The position numbers and the translations under genes are program-made. A stretch of 50,266 bases of DNA, taken from Caldifarciminota bacterium (GTDB taxonomy: Bacteria; Hydrothermota; UBA3073). The notes under the pieces were generated by a model that saw only the letters and a list, made by a program, of their open reading frames with translations, was not told where the DNA came from and ran no database searches. The stretch is taken from the NCBI GenBank assembly GCA_023129165.1, contig JAGMCL010000040.1, positions 1 through 50,266 of the forward strand, written 5' to 3'. Every line of letters begins with the position of its first letter. The stretch's first letter is position 1. Positions 13,531 through 21,120 of the stretch are shown in pieces.

Positions 13531-14045
13531 TGCCTTTGATAAAATCTATGGTATCAAGTAAAACAAATGAATGGGAAACGCCCCAGTGGTTTTTTGATAT
13601 GCTTAATACTGAATTTCATTTTACTTTAGATCCTTGTGCAACTGAAAAAAATCACAAATGTAATAAATACTATACGTTTAAAGACAGTGGATTAAAACAC
13701 GATTGGCGCAATGATATAGTTTTTATGAATCCGCCCTATGGTGGGAATACTGCAAGTTGGATTAAAAAGGCATTAGAAGAAAGCATAAAAGGGGCAACTG
13801 TAGTTTGCTTGATTGTTTCAAGCACAGATAGAAGTTATTGGCATGATTACATTTTTCCCTTTGCATCTCAGATTAGATTTATAAGAGGTCGATTGGCTTT
13901 TGGCAATGCAAAATCTACAGCGCCTTTTGCTTCAGCTATTGTTATTTTTTCTAATAAGGCATTTTATCCTGAAATTATGTTTTTTGAAATTAGTATCGCA
14001 AAACAACGAATCAAAAACGAAATAGCACAAAGGGAGATGTTTTAA
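13530..14045 (+). CDS. dam: Phage-type DNA N6-adenine methyltransferase (Dam)
   Basis: 171 residues. NEWETPQWFFDML followed by FTLDPCAT and then DIVFMNPPYGG (motif IV NPPY) is the signature of the phage Dam family (PF05869). These enzymes put a methyl group on adenine N6, probably protecting phage DNA from host restriction or marking replication timing. The length is typical of the family. RBS GAAGGAGAAGCTATA. It is in the early replication operon. Confidence 0.85.
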   Translation: MPLIKSMVSSKTNEWETPQWFFDMLNTEFHFTLDPCATEKNHKCNKYYTFKDSGLKHDWRNDIVFMNPPYGGNTASWIKKALEESIKGATVVCLIVSSTDRSYWHDYIFPFASQIRFIRGRLAFGNAKSTAPFASAIVIFSNKAFYPEIMFFEISIAKQRIKNEIAQREMF

Positions 14046-14101
14046 CCACCATCATTTGTAAGCCTAAAATGACAAAGTGAACGACAAATAGAGAAGACAA
14101 T

Positions 14102-14329
14102 ATGATAACCGACGAACAAACCTATAAGCTCGAAAAAGCCATCCAGCTCATAGAAGATACCTTGCGCCTGCAAAATGAAACCAACTCACGTGTTATGGCT
14201 GTGTGGCTTTCTGTTGCAGGGGATTACTGTAGCGAGGTTGCGAAAGAATTGCGCCCTGTGGAATATAGTGGTAATCCCGACAATAACCCAAGAAAAGATG
14301 TTGATATTTTCCATGCACCCTCAATTTAA
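14102..14329 (+). CDS. Small protein, unknown
   Basis: 75 residues. Mostly helical N-terminal half (EQTYKLEKAIQLIEDTLRL), polar C-terminus. No family recognised. The 250 bases after it hold the structured RNA described at 14453. Confidence 0.5.
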   Translation: MITDEQTYKLEKAIQLIEDTLRLQNETNSRVMAVWLSVAGDYCSEVAKELRPVEYSGNPDNNPRKDVDIFHAPSI

Positions 14330-14452
14330 CATTCCTAACAATTCCCGCAACATCCGGCGGAAAAAGTGATGAGAAAAGATTGAATCGGGGGGATCAGGGG
14401 TTGATAACGCAGATTTTTTATGGTAGGGGGGTAAGTGAAAGGATGAGGTCTA

Positions 14453-14567
14453 ACTGTGAAAATCCAAACTTCAAAAATTAAAGAGAGTCTCTCAAAGTCT
14501 AAACCTGCTGGTTTAGTCCGGTTTCACAGTCCGGTCATTCTGCTTTGGGAGGCTCTCTTTTTATTTT
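14453..14567 (+). ncRNA. Structured RNA / attenuator upstream of the helicase gene, with possible pseudoknot
   Basis: Stem P1 is 19 uninterrupted pairs (14480-14498 with 14542-14560, three of them G-U). Inside it are P2, a 7-bp hairpin (CTAAACC/GGTTTAG, loop TGCT, 14499-14516), and P3, CCGG/CCGG (14518-14521 with 14531-14534). The 9-base loop of P3, TTTCACAGT, is perfectly complementary to ACTGTGAAA at 14453-14461, upstream of P1. A T-rich run (14558-14567) follows the stem as in an intrinsic terminator. The helicase RBS (GAGGGG) and ATG at 14580 come right after. Loop pairing could switch between terminated and read-through states. No known riboswitch class was recognised. Confidence 0.6.
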
Positions 14568-14579
14568 GAGGGGATTGAT

Positions 14580-15878
14580 ATGTTTAAGTTAAGGCTATAT
14601 CAAAAAGAAGCTGTTGAAGTCTCTGTAGATTTTTTCAACGATAAAACTAAAAAAAATTCAATCATTCTTCTACCAACCGGATCAGGCAAATCCCTTGTCA
14701 TTGCCGGAATTGTTAAAAAACTAAACGGAAAAGTCTTAATTCTTCAACCGACTAAAGAAATCCTTGAACAAAATATAGCCAAATTCCGTATTTTTGGCGG
14801 ACAAGCAACTATCTATTCAGCCTCATTCAATCAAAAAAATCTAAGTCAAGTTACCTATGCCACAATAGGCAGTATCATCCGCAAGAAACATTTATTTGAG
14901 GGTTTTAAATACATAATCATTGATGAGTGCCATTTTGTGAATGCCAAAGGTGGAATGTATGAGGAACTATTAAACTATTTGAACTTAAAAACTCTTGGCC
15001 TAACAGCTACCCCGTACCGACTTGTAACCGATGGTTATGGTGGTTCAATCCTAAAATTTCTAACCCGAACCCGTCCCCGTATTTTCAAAGATGTTATTTA
15101 TTACGTCCAAAACAAAACTCTTTTCGACCAGAACTATTTAGTTCCTCTTGAATATATTGATATTGAGGGATTTGATGTTTCGCAAATTAAGGTTAATTCA
15201 ACTGGAGCCGATTTTGATGATGAATCATTAAAGCGATACTTCAAAATTATTGATCATGCTGATAGAACCGTTGCAGTTGTTAAAGACTTAAATGATATGC
15301 AAAGAAATGGAATTATTGTTTTTAACAAGTTTGTAGATGAAGCTCTGTACGTTAAAAATCAAATCAATGGCGCTGAAATCTTAACTGCAACCACAAACAA
15401 AAAAGAAAGAACTGAAACAATCAAAGCCCTCCGCGCTAGTGAAATCACAACAGTTTGCAATGTTGGAATCCTGGGAATTGGATTTGATTACCCTGAACTT
15501 GATACCATTGTTTTAGCTCGGCCAACAATGAGCTTGGCTTTGTATTATCAGTGGATTGGAAGGGGAGTGCGAATACATCCGGATAAAGAAAAAACCTTGG
15601 TTGTTGATCTTTGCGGAAACCATAATAAATTTGGAAAAGTTGAGGATTTAGAATTTCACGAAAATAATGGGTTGTACTTTATCAGTGATGGGAAGACTCA
15701 ATTAACAAATGTTTATTATGGTGACGAAAAGCCTGTTAATACAATATTTACAATGCCTTTTGGAAAACATAAAGGAAAGTTGATTAGTAAAATTCCAAAG
15801 GATTATATTATTTGGTTAAACGAAAATGTTAAGTTGCATGGAAAGTTAAAACAAAAGGTCGGGAGTAGATTGAAATGA
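14580..15878 (+). CDS. Superfamily 2 DNA helicase with C-terminal DUF3820 domain
   Basis: 432 residues. Walker A LLPTGSGKS (about residues 31-39), DECH box IIIDECHF, motif III GLTATPYR and motif VI YQWIGRGVRIHP place it in the SF2 helicases (RadD/UvsW-like). The last 45 residues (MPFGKHKGKLISKIPKDYIIWL) match DUF3820, more often seen attached to exonucleases. A role in unwinding or branch migration during phage replication or recombination is likely. RBS GAGGGG. It directly follows the structured RNA and overlaps the initiator gene by 4 bases. Confidence 0.85.
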   Translation: MFKLRLYQKEAVEVSVDFFNDKTKKNSIILLPTGSGKSLVIAGIVKKLNGKVLILQPTKEILEQNIAKFRIFGGQATIYSASFNQKNLSQVTYATIGSIIRKKHLFEGFKYIIIDECHFVNAKGGMYEELLNYLNLKTLGLTATPYRLVTDGYGGSILKFLTRTRPRIFKDVIYYVQNKTLFDQNYLVPLEYIDIEGFDVSQIKVNSTGADFDDESLKRYFKIIDHADRTVAVVKDLNDMQRNGIIVFNKFVDEALYVKNQINGAEILTATTNKKERTETIKALRASEITTVCNVGILGIGFDYPELDTIVLARPTMSLALYYQWIGRGVRIHPDKEKTLVVDLCGNHNKFGKVEDLEFHENNGLYFISDGKTQLTNVYYGDEKPVNTIFTMPFGKHKGKLISKIPKDYIIWLNENVKLHGKLKQKVGSRLK

Positions 15879-16678
15879 ACACGGATTTTAGGGTTGCTGT
15901 ATCATTTTCACAACATCCCAAAACCAAAAAACTTATGCGAAAGTTAGGGCGTGGAGCAATTTATTCTTTAATTAATCTATGGTCTTTTATTGCGATGAAT
16001 AAACCAGATGGCATTATGACCAATATGGATATTGATGATATTGAAATTGCCTCTGACTGGGATGGGGAATGCTCGAAGTTCGTTTTAGCATTGCTTGAGT
16101 TAAAGTTTATAGACAAGATAGGCGATGTTTATAATATCCATGATTGGAAAGATCACAACGGATACGCTTTCTATTCGCCACAAAGATCAGAAAAAGCAAA
16201 AAACGCAGCAAAAACACGCTGGAAGAAAAAGAATAAAACCAACAAGTTAATGCTAAACGATGCTAATAGCATAAGCCAAGCATCCGCAAGCAATGCCCCT
16301 TCTCCTAATCCTTCTCCTAATCCTAAGAAAAATATGTCGGATTCTATCGAATACCGACTTGCCAATTATTTATTAAAATTTATTCTTAACCGTAACCCAA
16401 AACACAAAAAACCAAATATCCAGTCATGGGCAAAGCATATTGATTTGATGCTGCGGATAGATAACCACCAAGTAGAGGATATAAGGGCGGTTATTAAATG
16501 GTGTCAAATTGATTCTTTTTGGCAAAATAATATTTTATCTACAAAAAAGTTACGAGAAAAATTTGACCAGTTATATTTGAAAATGCAAGAGTTTAATCCA
16601 AAAACAGGCTCATGGCAAACGGATGCTAATTTAAGAGCTGCAAAGGCATTTCTGGAGGACGATACAAATGGAAACTGA
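15875..16678 (+). CDS. Replication initiator / replisome organiser
   Basis: 267 residues. The N-terminal part (SFSQHPKTKKLMRKLG..AIYSLINLWSFIAMN, IHDWKDHNGYAFYS) looks like the winged-helix domain of phage replisome organisers. A low-complexity linker follows with SPNPSPNPK, encoded by TCTCCTAATCCT repeats (16308-16325); in several phages the origin lies in such a repeat inside the initiator gene. The C-terminal domain is helical. It would bind the origin and recruit the next gene product, a possible helicase loader. Confidence 0.65.
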   Translation: MNTDFRVAVSFSQHPKTKKLMRKLGRGAIYSLINLWSFIAMNKPDGIMTNMDIDDIEIASDWDGECSKFVLALLELKFIDKIGDVYNIHDWKDHNGYAFYSPQRSEKAKNAAKTRWKKKNKTNKLMLNDANSISQASASNAPSPNPSPNPKKNMSDSIEYRLANYLLKFILNRNPKHKKPNIQSWAKHIDLMLRIDNHQVEDIRAVIKWCQIDSFWQNNILSTKKLREKFDQLYLKMQEFNPKTGSWQTDANLRAAKAFLEDDTNGN

Positions 16679-17165
16679 AGACAAAGCACGTTTTATTCAG
16701 ATCATGTTGGGCATGGCTGACAACTTTCGAGACAACATAACCAAAGAGGGTATGACTATGCGATTTGATATGTTGAAAGATTATAAGATCGGTCAAGTCG
16801 AATCAGCGGCAAAACAAATTATGCTTACCCGAAAATATACCAAAATGCCTCCGGTTGCTGAATTTATTGAGATTCTCCAGGGCGGCAATAAAGAGGACAA
16901 AGCTCTGGTAATCGCAAATGAAATAATTGCTCATTTACGAACACACGGCTCAGGAGTATTCCCAAAACTTGATGATAAAATAGCAAAACATCTAATGACA
17001 AAACGGTGGCCATATTACGAATGGTCATCAATGGTTCTCGAAAGTGAACTCAAATGGTGGACTAAGGAATTTTGCGAGGCTTATAAATCATACACAGCCT
17101 TGGAAGAACCGATGAAGATAGCCACGCCGGAGAATGTGAAAAAACTTATTAATTCTATTGGATAA
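16668..17165 (+). CDS. Possible helicase loader (G39P-like)
   Basis: 165 residues, overlapping the initiator by 11 bases with GGAGG just upstream. The layout (an N-terminal helical domain with TMRFDMLKDYKIGQVESAAKQIMLTRKYTKMPPVAEF) resembles the loader/inhibitor of replicative helicases G39P, in which a short helical domain is followed by a variable tail. No Walker motif is present, so it is not a DnaC-type ATPase. The place after an initiator supports the call. No replicative DnaB-type helicase was found in this window, so the host enzyme may be used. Confidence 0.5.
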   Translation: METEDKARFIQIMLGMADNFRDNITKEGMTMRFDMLKDYKIGQVESAAKQIMLTRKYTKMPPVAEFIEILQGGNKEDKALVIANEIIAHLRTHGSGVFPKLDDKIAKHLMTKRWPYYEWSSMVLESELKWWTKEFCEAYKSYTALEEPMKIATPENVKKLINSIG

Positions 17166-17176
17166 AGGAAAACATT

Positions 17177-17353
17177 ATGATTGATTTTGAAAGAATTAGA
17201 CTTGAGAAACAAATGGATGCTGGAACAGAAATAGAAAAAGCATTTTTGAACGATTACCTAGAGAACAGATCAGTTCCAGAAAAATACATTGATTATTGTA
17301 AGCGCTGGTCGAAAGCATTTGCAAAGTGGGATAGCTTGTCCGATATGCCATGA
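17177..17353 (+). CDS. Small protein, unknown
   Basis: 58 residues, RBS AAAGGAAAACATT. Acidic N-terminal half and a C-terminal helix with Trp (CKRWSKAFAKWDSL). No family recognised. Confidence 0.55.
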   Translation: MIDFERIRLEKQMDAGTEIEKAFLNDYLENRSVPEKYIDYCKRWSKAFAKWDSLSDMP

Positions 17354-17413
17354 CCCACTACAGAGCAGGCAGGCACACAAATTGTTTAGTGGTAGGGAAA
17401 GAGGGGTGTTGAG

Positions 17414-17587
17414 GTGAAAGCGCCACACTTCATCTGGAAAGTCAGAAATAAAATTGTCGAGACCGAGGAAGCGCAAAACATCACTTATAGGTGGATCGAG
17501 CAAAAGAAGCTCCGGCTTGCTGTGAAACACCATTGCAGTTATAGCGATGTGATAATGGTATACCGTATTGACCAAAATAATACTTGA
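17414..17587 (+). CDS. Small protein, unknown
   Basis: 57 residues from GTG 17414, RBS GAGGGGTGTTGAG. VKAPHFIWKVRNKIVETEEA... is a compact beta-type protein. The end overlaps the -35 box of the promoter at 17584. No family recognised. Confidence 0.5.
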   Translation: MKAPHFIWKVRNKIVETEEAQNITYRWIEQKKLRLAVKHHCSYSDVIMVYRIDQNNT

Positions 17588-17612
17588 CAACACCTTCCTT
17601 ATGTGTTAGCTT
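17584..17612 (+). promoter_or_regulatory. Promoter for the zinc-ribbon/HNH pair
   Basis: TTGACA (17584-17589), a 17-base spacer and TAGCTT (17607-17612). The expected start point coincides with the ATG at 17619, which has no ribosome binding site, so the message would be leaderless. The -10 box is a modest match. Confidence 0.4.
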
Positions 17613-17618
17613 ATATTT

Positions 17619-17747
17619 ATGAAAGTTAAAATCATAAAAATAGAATGCTTGAAATGTGGTCACAAATGGATTCCACGTAAATCTGAAATACGTATGTGTC
17701 CTAAATGTAAAACTCCTTACTTTGATGTTAAACGAAATGACAAGTAA
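17619..17747 (+). CDS. Zinc-ribbon protein (partner of HNH copy 2)
   Basis: 42 residues: IECLKCGHKWIPRKSEIRMCPKCKTPYF. It is paralogous to the protein at 5371-5514. It overlaps the HNH start in the +1 frame, the same arrangement as at the other locus. Probably part of a mobile zinc-ribbon/HNH unit. Confidence 0.65.
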   Translation: MKVKIIKIECLKCGHKWIPRKSEIRMCPKCKTPYFDVKRNDK

Positions 17748-18219
17748 AAGAAGAGAATATTATAAAGTTCGTTATAAGGCTAATAGAAATAAAATTTTGT
17801 CTCGAATAAGAGCATATCAAAAAACCCATAAAAAAGAGCGCAATGCCTATGAAAGAGAAAGACGCAAAATAGATTCTAAGTTTAAATTAAATGGTGATAT
17901 CTCAGGGCTTATTCGGCGATCACTAAAAGGTAACAAAAACGGCAATCACTGGGAAGATTTAGTCGGTTATACATTAAATGATCTTAAAAAACATCTTGAA
18001 AAGCGATTTACAGAAGGCATGTCGTGGGATAATCATGGGCTGAAAGGCTGGGCAATTGATCACAAGATTCTAATTGCAGCCTTCAATTTCACAAGCCCGA
18101 ACCACAGAGATTTCAAAAGATGTTGGGCATTAAAAAATCTTCAACCTATGTGGGCTAAAGATAACCAAGAAAAAAGTAATAAATTAGATAAACCGTTTCA
18201 ACCATCATTGCTAATTTAA
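17737..18219 (+). CDS. HNH endonuclease (copy 2)
   Basis: 160 residues from ATG 17737, which overlaps the end of the zinc-ribbon gene; an upstream frame to 17656 only shadows that gene. The basic N-terminus (SKRREYYKVRYKANRNK) is followed by a linker and an HNH module, WEDLVGYTLNDLKKHLEKRF...MSWDNHGLKGWAIDHK, RCWALKNLQPMWAKDNQEKSNK. This is a common free-standing phage HNH nuclease. Likely selfish. Confidence 0.8.
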   Translation: MTSKRREYYKVRYKANRNKILSRIRAYQKTHKKERNAYERERRKIDSKFKLNGDISGLIRRSLKGNKNGNHWEDLVGYTLNDLKKHLEKRFTEGMSWDNHGLKGWAIDHKILIAAFNFTSPNHRDFKRCWALKNLQPMWAKDNQEKSNKLDKPFQPSLLI

Positions 18220-18239
18220 AATAAAGGAAAACAATAAAT

Positions 18240-18395
18240 ATGTTATCTCAAAAAACAAAATTAAAAGCATTGGAAGCTGCTATATTCGCACCTCGCCGAC
18301 ACAACCGGATTAGAGACATCCGGCAAGCTTATAGCGAGTGGCAAATTAAGAGGCAATGGAGCTGGCTTAAGCGGATTTGGGGAGGGAAAGCTTGA
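18240..18395 (+). CDS. Small basic protein, unknown
   Basis: 51 residues, rich in Arg, Lys and Trp (RRHNRIRDIRQAYSEWQIKRQWSWLKRIW). RBS AAAGGAAAAC. It overlaps the next start. Could bind nucleic acid; no family recognised. Confidence 0.5.
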   Translation: MLSQKTKLKALEAAIFAPRRHNRIRDIRQAYSEWQIKRQWSWLKRIWGGKA

Positions 18396-18733
18396 AAACC
18401 ATTAAAATTTGCTCAAGAAATTACGTTTTAAAATTTGACAAAACAACCGGAACTTCGTCTTGTGATATAGCACGAGATAAAGATGGCAAAGGCGAAATGA
18501 TTATCGGGACGGAATATTCTGACTTGGAAGGTCAGGCCGCTACTGTGATTCATGAGGCACTTGAAGCGATTATGATGGAGGATTGCAAGAGGTTTTTCAA
18601 TTACACAAATTCCCATAACAGACCTAACTTTATATTTATTTTTGATCATGATTATTTGTGTAGTCTTGAATGGAAATTATTAGATGCGCTTTTAACGTCA
18701 GGATTTTTTAAATTAACAGATGGGAAAAAATAA
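18392..18733 (+). CDS. Protein with HEALE metal-site-like motif, unknown
   Basis: 113 residues from TTG 18392 (GGAGGGAAAGC upstream). AATVIHEALEAIMMED around the middle has the HExxxA pattern of some zinc-dependent phage proteins, and a second His-rich part is FDHDYLCSLEWKLLDALL. This type of small phage protein is usually unannotated. Metallopeptidase activity is possible but not shown. Confidence 0.5.
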   Translation: MKTIKICSRNYVLKFDKTTGTSSCDIARDKDGKGEMIIGTEYSDLEGQAATVIHEALEAIMMEDCKRFFNYTNSHNRPNFIFIFDHDYLCSLEWKLLDALLTSGFFKLTDGKK

Positions 18734-18981
18734 TGACAGAAAATGAAGAGCTAAGAAAAATGTTATGGCTAACACACTATGATCACATGAAACATCTATA
18801 CGGTGATGATGGTGAAATGCAATGCCATGAATGTAGAATTGATTTTAAATGAGATAGTGTCGAGGATATTGAAAAGGCTCTGTTGCAATATGCAATGATA
18901 CAACATAAGAAAAACACTAAGGGGCTAAACAATGAAACAGTCCAGAAGGCAAACCTGCAAACAGAAAAAGAATCTCTATAA
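18733..18981 (+). pseudogene. Small Cys-pair protein interrupted by an in-frame TGA
   Basis: The frame from ATG 18733 reads ...GEMQCHECRIDFK, then TGA (18850-18852), then continues without another stop for 42 codons (DSVEDIEKALLQYAMIQHKK...) to TAA at 18981. The part before TGA is only 39 residues. The part after it has normal composition and continues the same helical style. CGA to TGA is the simplest explanation; read-through is possible. Confidence 0.5.
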
Positions 18982-19066
18982 AACACCCGCGAATTATTAC
19001 CAAGCAAAACGCAAACGAGCCGGTAGACAACTTAACCAAGAACTGAACAAGAACGAAAGGCATTGA
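18932..19066 (+). CDS. Small very basic protein
   Basis: 44 residues, about one third Lys/Arg (MKQSRRQTCKQKKNLYKTP...). Preceded by AAGGGGCTAAACA. It overlaps the 3' part of the interrupted gene in another frame. Function unknown. Confidence 0.4.
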   Translation: MKQSRRQTCKQKKNLYKTPANYYQAKRKRAGRQLNQELNKNERH

Positions 19067-19079
19067 AAGGAGATTAACG

Positions 19080-19268
19080 ATGACTGGGACCTGTTTATTT
19101 TGCAATGAGCCCGAAAAGGGGCATCCAGATCATGTCAATTATGTATGCAGCTCTTGTGTCCAAGCATTGCTTTATACCGACAAAGATCAGATGAAAAGAT
19201 TGAAAGCGAAGGCTGAGTCCAAAGGTAATGGCCTGCAACTTAGAGCGATAAAACTATTTTATCGGTAA
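19080..19268 (+). CDS. Small zinc-binding protein
   Basis: 62 residues, RBS AAAGGAGATTAACG. TCLFCNEPEKGHPDHVNYVCSSCVQ is a Cys4/His metal-binding region of zinc-finger type, followed by a Lys-rich helix. Function unknown. Confidence 0.6.
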   Translation: MTGTCLFCNEPEKGHPDHVNYVCSSCVQALLYTDKDQMKRLKAKAESKGNGLQLRAIKLFYR

Positions 19269-19409
19269 TAACGGTTATAATACATCACAAATCGGCTTCT
19301 GGACGCAACCAGACGACCTGACAACAGACTTTAGGGATTATGAGTAGGTTTGTATGCCTTAAAACATAGGCAGCTTAAAACGCAACGAGGAGGGTATGAG
19401 GAGGGTATT

Positions 19410-19562
19410 ATGCCTACACTTTGGGAAGCTTTCGTCGAAGACTACAAAGATTGCTTATATAACTGGCCGCTAAGTTTTATTTTAGAAGCGTTCTGGCATT
19501 ATTGTCAAAACGGTAGCAGAGAATGCGGTGATTTTTTAGCAGAGCATGACTTGCCTCGCTGA
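19410..19562 (+). CDS. Small protein, unknown
   Basis: 50 residues from ATG 19410, chosen for the GAGGAGGGTATT directly upstream over an earlier in-frame start at 19350. Rich in aromatic residues (LWEAFVEDYKDCLYNWPLSF). It is the last rightward gene of this early block. Confidence 0.5.
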   Translation: MPTLWEAFVEDYKDCLYNWPLSFILEAFWHYCQNGSRECGDFLAEHDLPR

Positions 19563-19658
19563 TTACCACAGAAAAAATAACAAAATCACTGTCCAGGCCA
19601 CTATGCCTACGCAGAAAAAGAATAATGTAGTTGCTTGTTTAATTGTTTGCATAGCCAT
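19563..19658 (-). CDS. 31-residue single-span membrane peptide
   Basis: MAMQTIKQATTLFFFCVGIVAWTVILLFFLW: a short polar start and one long hydrophobic segment. The start overlaps the end of the upstream leftward gene. A second peptide of the same form lies at 20672-20755. Confidence 0.45.
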   Translation of the reverse strand: MAMQTIKQATTLFFFCVGIVAWTVILLFFLW

Positions 19659-19932
19659 TTTCCTTAATGCATTTTTTTATCATTTGTCTGAATTTTTTGA
19701 GCTTAACGTTTTTCAGATTTGATATAGCGGTTTTTTTAGTTTCCTTGAGAGTGTCACCGTATCCAAGGGCAAAGCCGGAACTAAACTCACAAATACAATA
19801 ACCGAACATTCCCTTGTAATAAAAGAAGATAAACTCAGGGAACATTTTTAGATTTACTCTCCGGCCCTTAACTTTTTTGCGTTCTGATTTTTCTTCATAA
19901 GGATCTGGTTGGTTCATTGTGTAATATTGCAT
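19639..19932 (-). CDS. Small protein with N-terminal MNQPDP, unknown
   Basis: 97 residues from ATG 19932 (AAGGAAGGTGAATA upstream). From residue 6 it reads MNQPDPYEEK; the NinB-like gene at 5967 starts MNQPDP too, and the DNA agrees at 16 of 17 bases there. The rest is a mixed alpha/beta protein with FVFYYKGMFGYCICEF-like hydrophobic core and a Lys-rich end. Unknown function. Confidence 0.55.
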   Translation of the reverse strand: MQYYTMNQPDPYEEKSERKKVKGRRVNLKMFPEFIFFYYKGMFGYCICEFSSGFALGYGDTLKETKKTAISNLKNVKLKKFRQMIKKCIKENGYANN

Positions 19933-20107
19933 TATTCACCTTCCTTTTCTGTTGATAGATTTTTGGTATTGTGTATATAAATCCAATTAGTTCCGGTTTT
20001 TTGACATATTAAATAATCAATGACAAAACAACTGCACTCAGCAGACTTGGGATAAATCCCAGGTCTGTGTAAAATCTTATTCTTATTTTGAGTCCTATTG
20101 CTTGCAT
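19932..20107 (-). pseudogene. Small protein gene split between two frames
   Basis: ATG at 20107 with GAGGGAG upstream opens a frame that drifts into unlikely sequence. The frame that reaches 19932 (PGIYPKSAECSCFVIDYLI, then a TNWIYIHNTKNL stretch) looks genuine but has no usual start. A -1 shift would join them. Either a sequencing error, a mutation or frameshifting. Confidence 0.4.
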
Positions 20108-20325
20108 GAGTCTCCCTCTGTATAATTCGGATAAAATGGCCATGCTATCAATTCCCCTGTTGTATTATCGTGGTGGCTTGTGACAACATAGCCACGCCTT
20201 GCATATTCCTCTTGATATGAAACAAGTACGCTTTGTGCGTATTCTTTGCCGCGGCCTGTATAGCGATCACGTTTATAATATCTATTCAGGTAATCTTCGA
20301 CTGATTTTGCTTTTACGATTTGCAT
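20095..20325 (-). CDS. Small protein, unknown
   Basis: 76 residues, RBS TAGGAGGATATC. Tyr- and Arg-rich start (SVEDYLNRYYKRDRYTGRGKEYAQ) and a C-terminal beta-type part. No family recognised. It overlaps the split gene downstream. Confidence 0.55.
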   Translation of the reverse strand: MQIVKAKSVEDYLNRYYKRDRYTGRGKEYAQSVLVSYQEEYARRGYVVTSHHDNTTGELIAWPFYPNYTEGDSCKQ

Positions 20326-20401
20326 GATATCCTCCTATGTTAAAGTTTAAGCCTCCGATCCCGCCCTCGACGATCCTCCAAGTCAAAGGCAGGGGAGAGG
20401 T

Positions 20402-20659
20402 TTAAGCGACTGTAATGACAAATATAGTTTTGAGCTTAGGGCTATTTGCACTATATCGATTTGATAATTTTTCGGACAGCTGGCTAATAGTGTCGTTCAA
20501 ATTTTCGGGATTAACGGTAGTATCCCGACCGTTGGGATAAATAACCCTAATAGGATTTAATTGTGTTATTTTACATGTTATGCCCAATAACAGATCGTCA
20601 TATTTTTTGCCGATAATTAAATCAATGTGGAATTTTCCTTTTTTATTGTAATATTTCAT
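20402..20659 (-). CDS. Small beta-type protein, unknown
   Basis: 85 residues, RBS TGAGGAGGAACAAAA. Alternating hydrophobic residues (KFHIDLIIGKKYDDLLLGITCKI) suggest a beta fold. No known domain. It is coupled to the upstream membrane peptide gene. The 76 bases after it contain only a GC-rich imperfect hairpin. Confidence 0.5.
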   Translation of the reverse strand: MKYYNKKGKFHIDLIIGKKYDDLLLGITCKITQLNPIRVIYPNGRDTTVNPENLNDTISQLSEKLSNRYSANSPKLKTIFVITVA

Positions 20660-20671
20660 TTTTGTTCCTCC

Positions 20672-20755
20672 TCAATTGATAATAATCAATATTCCCCATA
20701 CTATCATAATCCCAGCGATTAGTGATAGTATGATTAATGTTTTGATTGTTTGCAT
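20672..20755 (-). CDS. 27-residue single-span membrane peptide
   Basis: MQTIKTLIILSLIAGIMIVW plus GILIIIN. The stop is two bases before the RBS of the next gene. Same form as the peptide at 19563-19658 (short start with QTIK, then one hydrophobic span). Confidence 0.4.
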   Translation of the reverse strand: MQTIKTLIILSLIAGIMIVWGILIIIN

Positions 20756-20863
20756 GTTTAATTTACTTGCAATCCATCGGCTAATAGGTGATTTTATTTT
20801 TAGTTTTTATGATTATTTGCATAACTCATTGATATTGTAAGTGATAATAATTTACGATTTAGT

Positions 20864-20891
20864 TTGACATGTTATGCTGGATATGTAATAT
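20864..20891 (+). promoter_or_regulatory. Promoter reading into the gene-poor region
   Basis: TTGACA (20864-20869), a 16-base spacer and TAATAT (20886-20891). It reads towards the CCGATA cluster and the small terminase gene at 21625, with a leader of about 725 bases. Confidence 0.45.
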
Positions 20892-21120
20892 TGCGAGATT
20901 AATTTGCCGAATCAAGCATAATATAGCAAAATGGCGAGACTATCGCGCAAAACAAGGCAGTCAGGCACAAAAAATGCAAGTCCAAAATGGGTGACGTCCT
21001 TGCATACCTTACGAGGTTTATGGATAACCAAAAAATAAAATACACGCAATGTCTTGACCTTGACAACGTGTGACCGTGTTGACCTACATGGTTGTTTACA
21101 GGGTTATAATAGGCGCATAA

